A DNA stretch of 64,000 nucleotides from an uncultured Flavobacterium sp. (lineage in GTDB: Bacteria; Bacteroidota; Bacteroidia; Flavobacteriales; Flavobacteriaceae). Made by a program: the position numbers and the translations under genes. Within the stretch, counting starts at the first letter, position 1; each line of letters begins with the position of its first letter. Below, in pieces: positions 20,593-30,326 of the stretch. A model generated the notes under the pieces. That model saw only the letters and a program-made list of their open reading frames with translations, was not told the origin of the DNA and made no database searches. Location of the stretch: NCBI GenBank assembly GCA_947632215.1, contig CANROJ010000005.1, forward strand, positions 16,860-80,859. Direction: 5' to 3'.

Positions 20593-20634
20593 AAAGCCCT
20601 TGAGAATGATTATAAAATCAATCCCAAGGGCTTT
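20593..20634 (+). terminator. terminator downstream of gcvT
   Basis: AAAAGCCCTTG…CAAGGGCTTT hairpin. Confidence 0.65.
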
Positions 20635-20769
20635 GACTTATAATTATAGTCACTAAAAAGCAAATTCTATGTTTTTTAAAAATTCTTAAGCGGTAAAATT
20701 CTTGTGTAAAAACAAGATGCTATTTTCTTAAATCAAGACCTTATTTATACTAGGGTTTTATAGCTTAGG

Positions 20770-20979
20770 CTAAGAATATTTTTTAATAGTAATAAATGCA
20801 CTCTCACTATCTAAATGGATATTTTGTCTTTGATATTTTAGCACCGAATAGCTAAATGTAGGTGCTTTCAAATTTTGATCTTCACAATAAAAAGCTTGTG
20901 TCAATCCGCTACGTTTCCAGTTTTCAACATGTTGGAACATGATCTCTTGTTTACTCCATATTATATTATTTACAGGCAA
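20770..20979 (-). mobile_element. orphan IS66-type accessory protein (TnpA-like), no TnpB/transposase alongside
   Basis: WSKQEIMFQHVENWKRSGLTQAFYCEDQNLKAPTFSYSVLKYQRQ resembles IS66 accessory ORF (W..SGLSQ..FC..H.L...TF.YW). Confidence 0.6.
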
Positions 20980-21035
20980 ACTTAAGTTCTTATACTAAAC
21001 TGGGTATTCCTGTGTAAATTGAAGACCTAATTTGG

Positions 21036-21075
21036 ACTGATCCCCAAAAGTTAGGCTAAGCTTTGGGGTATACTC
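21036..21075 (+). mobile_element. possible IS3-type terminal remnant
   Basis: TTGGACTGATCCCCAAAAGTTAG resembles IS150-subgroup ends. Confidence 0.35.
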
Positions 21076-21254
21076 CAATGGGATAACATTGGAAGCTTCT
21101 AACATGGAAACTTAAATGGTTGATTTCTGATAAGATTACATTTTAATTATATAACCCTAAAAAATCCAATTTTCATCTTTAATATATATTTAATTGGAGT
21201 AAAGTTGTAGATAACAATATTGATTTTAAGCTCATAATTGATTTACATAAAATC

Positions 21255-21995
21255 ATGACTGCCAATACAGATGCAGAGAAATATTCAGGTGACTTTAGAG
21301 ATGGAGAAGTTTACCTCACAGATCATGTAGATGGCGAAATTGCGCACATTCCTGCTGACTCGAAAGAAATTGAAACATTAATGGGTGAATTATGTGAATT
21401 TATTAATGATGAGAAAACCTTCATTCATCCTATAATAAAAGCTTCTATAATACATTTTATGATTGGTTTTATACACCCATTTAAAGATGGCAATGGTAGA
21501 ACAGCAAGAGCTTTATTTTATTGGTATTTATTAAAAAAAGGTTATTCCTTAGTAAGAAACATTTCTATATCAAGAGTCATTTTAGAGTCAAGAACTCAGT
21601 ATGACAAAGCATTTTTAAAAACAGAGTATGACCAAAACGATTTAAATTATTTTATAACCTATTCTATTAAAAATATACGTATTGCATTTGAAAAATTAAC
21701 TCAATATCGAGACAAAAAGCTTGAAGAAAGAAAAAAGGCCAATCTTGTTTCTTATGAATTACTTTCTAGAGGTTTAAATAAAAGACAAGCTGATTTGGTA
21801 GGTTTTTTATACTTAAAAGAAAAAAATAATATAACTTTAAGTTCTTATGCAGAAAAACATGAAGTTGTAAGGCAGACAGCAAGTAAAGACTTAAGTGAGC
21901 TTATTAAATTAGGTTTATTGGCTGAAGATAAATCAACAAAACCCTTTAAATATACTTTACAAAGTAGAAAAGCAATATCTGAGTTTATCAAATAA
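21255..21995 (+). CDS. Fic-family protein, likely N-terminally truncated
   Basis: Fic core HPFKDGNGRTAR; C-terminal winged-helix-like region; in-frame coding continues upstream of the ATG to a TAA at 21180. Confidence 0.85.
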   Translation: MTANTDAEKYSGDFRDGEVYLTDHVDGEIAHIPADSKEIETLMGELCEFINDEKTFIHPIIKASIIHFMIGFIHPFKDGNGRTARALFYWYLLKKGYSLVRNISISRVILESRTQYDKAFLKTEYDQNDLNYFITYSIKNIRIAFEKLTQYRDKKLEERKKANLVSYELLSRGLNKRQADLVGFLYLKEKNNITLSSYAEKHEVVRQTASKDLSELIKLGLLAEDKSTKPFKYTLQSRKAISEFIK

Positions 21996-22228
21996 ATTAT
22001 AATTTGGTACTATACTCTATTACACACAGCTAATATAAGCTTCTTATTTAAACATGCTACATTTGATATAGAATCAAACGATGCCAATCATAATTTACAA
22101 TTTCTGAAATAAGGTCCTCACAACAATTTAAAAAAGTGAACATCACTATTTATAAACCATACCAAGTAAAAGAGCTTACCTCTGGTTCTCTGCAATAAAT
22201 ACTTATAATTAACAATTAAAGAATAAGT

Positions 22229-22267
22229 ACCCAATTTTACACCCAAAATTGTAAAATTGGGTTTTTT
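22229..22267 (+). terminator. terminator
   Basis: ACCCAATTTTAC…GTAAAATTGGGTTTTTT. Confidence 0.8.
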
Positions 22268-22396
22268 ACTGGTATTTATATAATAAAACAGTCCTTTTTA
22301 ATGCTATATTTAAATGCATAAAATTTTAAAGGGAAATTTTGATACTTTTCTCTTCATTAGAGAACCTAACTTCTTGTTCTTTATAGATACCTTAAA

Positions 22397-22655
22397 TTTT
22401 ATTATCTTTTAATATCTTCAGCGTTTTATTGAATTCTCAACGAGATCTAGCATCACTTAAAATATCATTAATATCTTTACTGTTAGCATTATTTGTCAAT
22501 AAAACAGAGTTCATTGCTTCTTTGATATCTGCTACAGTTCCAAATAGGATTTAAAACCAATTTGCGATATACTTACTCATATCTTTAATTTTAAAAGGGT
22601 TAGACAATTTTAAATAGTGCTTTTTCAATGCTATAACGGCGTAACTTTACCAACG
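22397..22655 (-). pseudogene. decayed ORF, unidentified
   Basis: Minus-strand frame SYAVIALKKHYLKLSNPFKIKDMSKYIANWF*ILFGTVADIKEAMNSVLLTNNANSKDINDILSDARSR*EFNKTLKILKDNKI* with two internal stops. Confidence 0.45.
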
Positions 22656-22784
22656 CTACTATCTCACAAACACACAATAAAATCATAACAATCAACGCTT
22701 TATTGATTAATATTTTTTTAAAAGACTAAATTTTACTAGAAAAAATAAGCTAATACTTTTTTATGATTTCTATAAATTAAACCA

Positions 22785-22792
22785 TATTTTTG
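22785..22792 (+). promoter_or_regulatory. putative -7 element for yebC-family gene
   Basis: TATTTTTG, 28 nt before ATG. Confidence 0.5.
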
Positions 22793-22820
22793 CACTACTA
22801 AAAAATAAGTTATAATTATT

Positions 22821-23531
22821 ATGGGAAGAGCGTTTGAATTTAGAAAAGGACGTAAGCTAAAACGTTGGTCTGCTATGGCAAAAACGTTTACAAGAATCGG
22901 TAAGGACATTGTAATGGCTGTAAAAGAAGGTGGACCTAACCCCGAGACTAATTCACGTTTACGTGCAGTAATCCAAAACTCTAAGGCTGCAAACATGCCT
23001 AAAGACAATGTGGATCGTGCAATTAAGCGTGCAACTGATAAAGATACTGCCAATTACAAAGAAGTAATATTTGAAGGATACGGACCTCATGGTATTGCTG
23101 TACTAATTGAATGTGCTACAGATAACAACAATAGAACTGTTGCCAATATCCGTAGTTACTTTAATAAATACAATGGTGCTTTAGGAACTTCTGGTTCAGT
23201 AGAATTTATGTTTGACCACACTTGTAATTTCCGCATACCTAATCAAGAAGAAATGGATTTGGAAGAATTTGAATTAGAACTGATTGATTATGGTATCGAT
23301 GAAATATTTGAAGATGAAGATGGAGTAATGATATACGCACCGTTTGAAAGCTTTGGAGCAATTCAAAAAGAATTAGAATCTAGAGGACTGGAAATTCTTT
23401 CCTCAGGATTTGATCGTATTCCACAAGTAACAAAAGAGCTAAGTGAACAAGAACAAATAGATGTAGATAAATTACTAGAGAAGATCGAAGAAGATGACGA
23501 TGTTCAAAACGTATTTACTACAATGGCTTAA
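22821..23531 (+). CDS. yebC: YebC/PmpR-family transcriptional/translation regulator
   Basis: MGRAFEFRKGRKLKRWSAMAKTFTRIGKDI, NMPKDNVDRAIKRA, YEGYGPHGIAV-type motif. Confidence 0.95.
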   Translation: MGRAFEFRKGRKLKRWSAMAKTFTRIGKDIVMAVKEGGPNPETNSRLRAVIQNSKAANMPKDNVDRAIKRATDKDTANYKEVIFEGYGPHGIAVLIECATDNNNRTVANIRSYFNKYNGALGTSGSVEFMFDHTCNFRIPNQEEMDLEEFELELIDYGIDEIFEDEDGVMIYAPFESFGAIQKELESRGLEILSSGFDRIPQVTKELSEQEQIDVDKLLEKIEEDDDVQNVFTTMA

Positions 23532-23812
23532 GACTGTGTTTGGATAAAAAACCAGAAAAGGTTATGATTGTTTTAAATCATAACCTTTTCTTATTATTAA
23601 TATATGGGGATTTACATCCTTACCAAACTATTAAATATTTATATTAAATTGGGTTTTCAAGCCAACAAAATCCACTTAAAGCCAAGGCAGAACATACCTA
23701 CACACAATGTAAATGTTAAAACAAATCGCAAAGGCGTTAACTCCAAGCTCTATTGTCTATAAACATTAGTATACCAATAGAATTTTATTACTTTTGTGTA
23801 AAATATTATACT

Positions 23813-24667
23813 ATGAAATGGCAAGGTAGAAGACAAAGTAATAATGTCACAGATTCAAGAGGTAAAAGCAGCGCGGGTAAAACAGCAATTGGCGGAGCTT
23901 TACTTGGAATCGTAATTACTTTACTTTATATATTTGGCGGGGATAGTGGAGCTAAAATCGCTCCAGTTTTAGAGCAAGTAGCCCAGCAAACCTCCGTTGA
24001 AATGACTCCTGGTCAAACTGGGCGTGAACTAAGTCAAAAAGAAATAGAGATGGGCCAAATGGTAGCTGTTATGTTTGCAGATACCGAGGATGTATGGCAT
24101 AAGATCTTTGAGCAAAATGGCATAGTATACAAAGAGCCAAAAATGGAAATATTTGAAAAACAAGTTCAAACAGCCTGCGGCTCTGCATCGTGGCAAGTGG
24201 GACCTTTTTACTGTCCAGCGGATCAAACAGTGTACATGGATTTAGAGTTCTTCGAAGAATTACACACAAAATTTGGTGCCCAAAGAGGTAATATGGCCAT
24301 TGCTTATGTCATTGCACATGAAGTTGGGCATCATGTACAAAACCTACTGGGAACCAATGCTAAAGTGAGTGAATTACAAGCAAGAGCATCTAAAGCAAGA
24401 GCTAATGAACTTTCTGTTGCCCAAGAATTACAAGCTGATTTCTACGCAGGAGTATGGGCAGGATATATCCAAAAATACTTAGAACCTTCCGATATACAGG
24501 TTGCTTTAAGCGCTGCTTCGGCTGTGGGAGACGATGCTATTCAAGCAAAACACAACTCAGAGATAAACCCAGAGACTTTCACTCATGGTACTAGTAAACA
24601 AAGACAAGAGTGGTTTTTAAAAGGATACAACACCATGGACATCAAACAAGGAAACACCTTTGATTAA
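23813..24667 (+). CDS. neutral zinc metallopeptidase (YpfJ-type)
   Basis: MKWQGRRQSNNV start, HEVGHHVQNLLG zinc motif, ELQADFYAGVWA; TACTTTTG promoter-like element upstream supports the later start. Confidence 0.9.
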   Translation: MKWQGRRQSNNVTDSRGKSSAGKTAIGGALLGIVITLLYIFGGDSGAKIAPVLEQVAQQTSVEMTPGQTGRELSQKEIEMGQMVAVMFADTEDVWHKIFEQNGIVYKEPKMEIFEKQVQTACGSASWQVGPFYCPADQTVYMDLEFFEELHTKFGAQRGNMAIAYVIAHEVGHHVQNLLGTNAKVSELQARASKARANELSVAQELQADFYAGVWAGYIQKYLEPSDIQVALSAASAVGDDAIQAKHNSEINPETFTHGTSKQRQEWFLKGYNTMDIKQGNTFD

Positions 24668-24728
24668 TTCCCCTGTTGTTTTATTTTAAAGACTCATCTA
24701 ATCTAGAAGCTAACCAAGTAACATCATC

Positions 24729-25523
24729 ATGCAAAATATTCAAGAAAAATTAGAACAAATAAATCAAGAGGGAGTAAACATAGAGCCAGCAAAGGTAATG
24801 AAAGAGGCTTTTGATCTGTTTAAAAAAACAACCCTTAGCGCAGCTTCAGGATTAATGCTTATAGGTTTTATACTATCTTTTTTAACAAGTGCCTTATTAG
24901 TAAAATTTGTAGATAGCGACCCAGAGGTAATTAGCGAAAAGTTCATGAACCTGAATCCCTTGGAGTTTAGTGGATCACAAATGGGAATATACCTTTTATT
25001 AGGCTCAGTTATAACTGCTGTTGCCAGTATATTTACCGCCGGTTTTATCTACTCTAATTATAAGGCAGATAACCAACAGCGTCCAACGATGTTTAATTGC
25101 CTTAGATATTTTACAAAAAAACAAGCATTTAATATATTCATAGCTCAATTTACCATGAGTATCATCTTCTCCTCTATTAGTTTTGCATTGCAATTAGTGG
25201 GACTTAATATGGTAGCGTTGGCTATAAACTGGCTTATTAATATTCTACTACTTTTCGTAGTACCCCTTATTATTTTTGCAGACCTCTCTCCTTTTAGCTC
25301 TATTGCTAAGAGTGTAATGGTTGTCAATAAAAAGCCGCTAACATATATATTTATAATGCTATTAAATTATATGATAATTATAATGGTAGCCATGTTATTA
25401 GTTAGTCTTGGACTAGGTGCATTTTTCTTAGTACTTGGAATATTTTTAACTCTACCTATGTTATTTAGTGTTTTCTATGTTCTATACAAACACAGCATTG
25501 GAGTTTTTAATATAGAGAATTAA
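24729..25523 (+). CDS. multi-pass membrane protein, unknown function
   Basis: Several hydrophobic segments (GLMLIGFILSFLTSALLV, YLLLGSVITAVASIFTAGFIY, YIFIMLLNYMIIIMVAMLL). Confidence 0.7.
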   Translation: MQNIQEKLEQINQEGVNIEPAKVMKEAFDLFKKTTLSAASGLMLIGFILSFLTSALLVKFVDSDPEVISEKFMNLNPLEFSGSQMGIYLLLGSVITAVASIFTAGFIYSNYKADNQQRPTMFNCLRYFTKKQAFNIFIAQFTMSIIFSSISFALQLVGLNMVALAINWLINILLLFVVPLIIFADLSPFSSIAKSVMVVNKKPLTYIFIMLLNYMIIIMVAMLLVSLGLGAFFLVLGIFLTLPMLFSVFYVLYKHSIGVFNIEN

Positions 25524-25841
25524 ATAGTAGATGAAAACAATTATCAAAAATCACGTTGTCTAGATTTGGACTCACGTGATTTTTGTATCTTAGACTTATA
25601 AGTACTTTAATTACATACTTTTAAGTTTTGGGTATAAAAGCAACAAAGAGCTAATCACTGATTATTACAACATTTAACATGCTAGAGACATTATATAATT
25701 ATAAATTACTAAATTAGAGTGAATTATCATTAATTATATCTTAATGTTTTTTCAATCATTTTTTCAACCAACATACAACACACTGATTTACAACAATATA
25801 ACATATAAGCCAATAAATTAAAAAAGTTGACGTCTTTTCTT

Positions 25842-25857
25842 TGGCATGAGAATTGCC
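25842..25857 (+). promoter_or_regulatory. putative sigma-54 promoter of RND efflux operon
   Basis: TGGCATGAGAATTGCC: GG-N10-GC spacing, close to TGGCACg-N4-TTGCw, ~52 nt before ATG. Confidence 0.6.
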
Positions 25858-25908
25858 TTTTAAACTGTGTAAATGATATCACCTTAACTAAAAAATAAGT
25901 TTAATTTT

Positions 25909-27066
25909 ATGATAACGACTAAAAAAACAATCCTACTAGGATTTTCTGCTCTTATAATGGTTGCAACTTTAATTGGTATTAACAGTTGTAACATAGGAAA
26001 TCAAAAAGAGTTAGATCCTAGAGACAACGCACTTGCTTTACCAACTATCACAGTAGATACTGCAACTGCAATAACTGTAAAAGACTACATAGGAAGTATT
26101 GAAGGAAAAGTAAACGTAGAGATTAGACCTCAGGTAGAAGGTATTTTAGAGCAAATATTTGTAGATGAAGGTTCCTTTGTACAAGAAGGTCAACCATTAT
26201 TTCAGATAAACACTCAGCCTTACCAAGAGGTTTTAAATAATATGATTGCTACAGAAAACGTAGAGAAAGCAAAACTTAAAAATGCTGGCTTAGAAATCGA
26301 GCGTTTAAAGCCCTTAATTGACAATGAGGTAATTGCTCAAGTACAATTGGAAACAGCAAAGAGTAACTATGAAATTGCTAGAGCTTCTTTGGCTAAGGCA
26401 TCCGCGGCGGTTGCTAGTGCACAAATTTCCTTAGACTATACTTTGATAAAAGCACCAGTATCTGGATACATAGGAAGAATCCCTAAGCGAATCGGTAACT
26501 TAGTTTCTAAAAGTGATAAAGAGCCTTTAACGGTTCTATCGGACGTAAGTGAGGTGTATGTATATTTTGGAATGAGTGAATCTGACTTCTTATACTTTAG
26601 TAAAGAGAATAATCAAAATGATGAAGACACTGGATTTGCAGGTTCTAATGCAACCTTCGAACGCGATGTAACCCTTATCCTAGCTGATGGACATGAATAT
26701 TCTGAAAAAGGAAAGGTAGATATGATTAATGGACAGGTAAACAGAAATACCGGATCAATCTCTATTCGTGCTTCTTTCCCTAACTCTAAAGACGTAATGC
26801 GTTCAGGGAATACTGGAACTATTAAGTTAAAGGAGACCAAGCCTAACGTGATTCTTGTTCCACAAGAAGTTACCACATTTATTCAAGACAAAACTTTCGT
26901 ATATATTATAGACCCAGAACAAAAAGTAAAACTTCAAGCTATTAAGGTAGATGGAGTATCTGGACAAAACTATATTGTAACAGAAGGTTTACAAGTGGGA
27001 GATCGCGTAATTAAAACAGGCTTTGATAAGATAGTAGAAGGAGCCTACGTAAAATCAAGTAACTAA
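25909..27066 (+). CDS. RND efflux periplasmic adaptor (AcrA/MexE-like), lipoprotein
   Basis: NSCNIGN lipobox, VEIRPQVEGILEQIFVDEGSFVQEGQPLFQI, APVSGYIGRI. Confidence 0.93.
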   Translation: MITTKKTILLGFSALIMVATLIGINSCNIGNQKELDPRDNALALPTITVDTATAITVKDYIGSIEGKVNVEIRPQVEGILEQIFVDEGSFVQEGQPLFQINTQPYQEVLNNMIATENVEKAKLKNAGLEIERLKPLIDNEVIAQVQLETAKSNYEIARASLAKASAAVASAQISLDYTLIKAPVSGYIGRIPKRIGNLVSKSDKEPLTVLSDVSEVYVYFGMSESDFLYFSKENNQNDEDTGFAGSNATFERDVTLILADGHEYSEKGKVDMINGQVNRNTGSISIRASFPNSKDVMRSGNTGTIKLKETKPNVILVPQEVTTFIQDKTFVYIIDPEQKVKLQAIKVDGVSGQNYIVTEGLQVGDRVIKTGFDKIVEGAYVKSSN

Positions 27067-27131
27067 AAAGGTAAACTAATCTTTAGTTTGTAAAACTATT
27101 ACACCAACCTTTATTGTAAAAAAACCACACT

Positions 27132-30100
27132 ATGTTAAAAGCCATTATACAACGTCCTATACTTGCCACAGTAATATCAATTATGTTTGTATTACTAGGA
27201 CTAGTAGGACTAACCTTACTACCGATTAGCCGATTTCCAGAGATCGCACCTCCTAGTGTATTAGTGAGTACATCTTATCCTGGAGCTAACGCAGAAACTG
27301 TTGCAAAGAGTGTATTACTACCCATTGAAGAGGCTATTAATGGTGTAGATAATATGACTTATATAAGCTCTAAAGCTAGTAATAGTGGAGCTGGTACTAT
27401 TAGCGTATTTTTCAAAGCAGGAACAGATCCTGATCAAGCTGCGGTAAACGTAAGTAACCGAGTAAGTAGAGCCTCGGCAGACTTACCATCAGAGGTAAAT
27501 GAAAACGGAGTTTCAGTAACCCCACGTCAAAGTGGTAACATTATGACCATAAACTTTTATTCGGATCACCCCGAACAAATTTATGATGAAACTTTCCTAC
27601 AAGCCTTTACCCAGATTAATATAAACCGAGAACTACTTCGTGTGCCAGGTGTTGCATCAGTCACTAGAGTGGGTGCACGTGATTATTCTATGCGTACTTG
27701 GTTAAATCCAGAGAAATTAGCCCTATATAATTTAGTACCACAGGATATTCTAAGTGCTATAAAAGACCAAAACTTTGAGATTGCCCCTGGTAACTTTGGA
27801 GAAACCTCTGATGAGGCTTTCGAAGCAGCTTTAAAACACAAAGGAAGATTTAGTCTTCCCGAGGAATATGAAGACATCGTTATTAAAACCAATGACGACG
27901 GTTCTGTTTTAATGTTAAAAGATGTTGCAAGAGTAGAATTTGGAGCCTCCAATGTTGGAAGTGATAACAGTGTGAATGGTTATCCAGGTCTTACTATGAA
28001 TATTACTCAAACAGCAGGTTCTAATGCTAGAGAGATTGATATTGAAGTTAGAAAAGTACTAGAGAATGTTGCCAAATCTTTTCCATTAGGTATTAAATAC
28101 GAAATCACCTATTCGGTTAAAGATCAAATTGATGAATCTATTTCTCAGGTAAAAAACACTCTATTTGAAGCATTTATCTTAGTATTTATTATAGTATATC
28201 TATTCTTACAGGATTTCCGCTCAACTATTATACCGGTTATAGCTATTCCTATTTCATTAATTGGTACTCTATTCTTTATATACTTAATGGGATTCTCCAT
28301 TAACGTACTTACCATGTTTGCCTTGGTGCTCTCCATTGGTATTGTGGTGGATGACGCCATTGTTGTAGTAGAGGCCATTCACGAGAAGATGCATCAAACT
28401 GGTCTAAAGGCTAAAGAGGCTACTCTGGTAACAATGTCAGAGATAACACGTGCCATTATATCCATTACACTGGTAATGTCTGCGGTGTTTTTACCCGTTG
28501 GATTCATGCAAGGTCCAGCTGGTATATTCTATAAGCAATTTGCCTACACCCTAGCCTTTGCTATTTTAATTAGTGCCGTTAATGCCCTTACTTTATCGCC
28601 TGCACTTTGTGCATTGTTCTTAAAACAACCACATAATCAAACAAGTGCTGAGAATTCAGACAATAAATTAGATGAAAAAGTACGCGATGCTAAAAAACAA
28701 AATATAGTATCTCGAAGCTTAGCTAAATTTTTCTTTGCCTTTAATACAGCCTTTGATAGTTTTACTAACACCTATGTAAAGGCAATTAAAAAATTAATTA
28801 CAAATAAAAAGGTATCTCTCTCTGGACTTGCGTTATTTATAGCCGTTGGAGTTTTTTACTTACAAAACACACCTTCTTCGTTTATACCAAGAGAGGATGA
28901 TAGTTTTATTACCTATTCACTAGCCATGCCTGCGGGAGCCTCTTTGGCTCGTACTAAAGTAGTGCTTGCAAAGTCAGATAGTATTTTAAACCTGCGTGAT
29001 GATATTGAAGGAATGACAGCTATCTCAGGATACAATGCCATTGATGGAAATGCATCTCCTTCTTTTGCTGTGGGATATATTAATTTAAAACCCTATAAAG
29101 AGAGAGGAAAGATAAAAGACATAGATGCAATAATTGAAGATATATCTAAAGATTTATCGGTAATTAACGAGGCTAGCTTCAACGTTTTCCCTAGACCTAC
29201 TATTTCAGGATTTGGAGATTTCGGAGGAATTGAGTTCATGTTACAAGACCGTATGGGAGGTGGATATGACGAATTTAGTAATGTTGCTCAGGATGTTATT
29301 GAGCAATTAAATGAGCGTCCGGAGATAAGTAATGCCTTTACCTCGTTTAAAGCTAACTTCCCTCAATATTTAATGGAAATTGATTACGTTAAGGCCAAAA
29401 CACTTGGACTAAGTGTAAAAGACTTAATGAATACTGTAAAGAATTACTACGGACGTATTAAAGCTGGAGACTTTACTCGATTTGGACGTACCTACCGCGT
29501 GTACATGCAAGCGGACGTACAATACAGAGAGAACCCAGAATCCTTCAACTCTATTTTCGTTAGAAATAAAGATGGAGATATGATTCCTGCCAATACAGTA
29601 ATTAAACTAAAACGCGTTTTAGGTCCAGAGACAGTAACTAGATATAACCTGTATAATTCCATTGCAATTAAAACAAATCCTGCAGCTGGATACAGTACAG
29701 GAGATGCTATGAAAGCAATCGAAGAGGTAGCAGCTCAAATGCCAGGTAACTACTCTTATGAGTTTACCGGAATGTCATTAGAGGAAAAAGACTCCGGTAG
29801 TCAAGCAGCCATTATCTTTGGTTTATCGATCATCTTTGTGTACTTTTTATTATGTGCCCAATACGAAAGTTATTTACTTCCTGTGGCTATTTTGTTAAGT
29901 GTGCCTACGGGTCTATTGGGAGTAGCATTATTTGTTAATTTAGCAGGACTTCAAAATAACATTTATGTACAAGTAGGATTGATTATGTTAATTGGATTAC
30001 TAGCCAAGAATGCTATTTTAATTGTTGAATTTGCCTTACAACAGCGTAAAAATGGTCTATCTGTATTTGATTCAGCTGTAGAAGGAGCCAAGATGCGTCT

Positions 30101-30317
30101 GCGTCCAATTTTAATGACCTCGTTTGCCTTTGTGGCTGGTTTAGTTCCACTTATGTTTACCGTAGGTCCATCGGCGGAAGGTAACCACTCTATTAGTTTT
30201 AGTGCTGCCGGAGGAATGATCTTTGGTGTAGGAGCTGGTATATTTATCATTCCAGTTTTATACTATGTATTCCAAAAGTGGGATGAAAAACTTAAATCAA
30301 AATTTGCCAACGATTAA
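27132..30317 (+). CDS. RND efflux inner-membrane transporter (AcrB/MexF-like)
   Basis: ISRFPEIAPPSVLVSTSYPGANAETV, SIGIVVDDAIVVVEAIHEKM, RLRPILMTSFAF. Confidence 0.96.
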   Translation: MLKAIIQRPILATVISIMFVLLGLVGLTLLPISRFPEIAPPSVLVSTSYPGANAETVAKSVLLPIEEAINGVDNMTYISSKASNSGAGTISVFFKAGTDPDQAAVNVSNRVSRASADLPSEVNENGVSVTPRQSGNIMTINFYSDHPEQIYDETFLQAFTQININRELLRVPGVASVTRVGARDYSMRTWLNPEKLALYNLVPQDILSAIKDQNFEIAPGNFGETSDEAFEAALKHKGRFSLPEEYEDIVIKTNDDGSVLMLKDVARVEFGASNVGSDNSVNGYPGLTMNITQTAGSNAREIDIEVRKVLENVAKSFPLGIKYEITYSVKDQIDESISQVKNTLFEAFILVFIIVYLFLQDFRSTIIPVIAIPISLIGTLFFIYLMGFSINVLTMFALVLSIGIVVDDAIVVVEAIHEKMHQTGLKAKEATLVTMSEITRAIISITLVMSAVFLPVGFMQGPAGIFYKQFAYTLAFAILISAVNALTLSPALCALFLKQPHNQTSAENSDNKLDEKVRDAKKQNIVSRSLAKFFFAFNTAFDSFTNTYVKAIKKLITNKKVSLSGLALFIAVGVFYLQNTPSSFIPREDDSFITYSLAMPAGASLARTKVVLAKSDSILNLRDDIEGMTAISGYNAIDGNASPSFAVGYINLKPYKERGKIKDIDAIIEDISKDLSVINEASFNVFPRPTISGFGDFGGIEFMLQDRMGGGYDEFSNVAQDVIEQLNERPEISNAFTSFKANFPQYLMEIDYVKAKTLGLSVKDLMNTVKNYYGRIKAGDFTRFGRTYRVYMQADVQYRENPESFNSIFVRNKDGDMIPANTVIKLKRVLGPETVTRYNLYNSIAIKTNPAAGYSTGDAMKAIEEVAAQMPGNYSYEFTGMSLEEKDSGSQAAIIFGLSIIFVYFLLCAQYESYLLPVAILLSVPTGLLGVALFVNLAGLQNNIYVQVGLIMLIGLLAKNAILIVEFALQQRKNGLSVFDSAVEGAKMRLRPILMTSFAFVAGLVPLMFTVGPSAEGNHSISFSAAGGMIFGVGAGIFIIPVLYYVFQKWDEKLKSKFAND

Positions 30318-30326
30318 ATCACCTAT

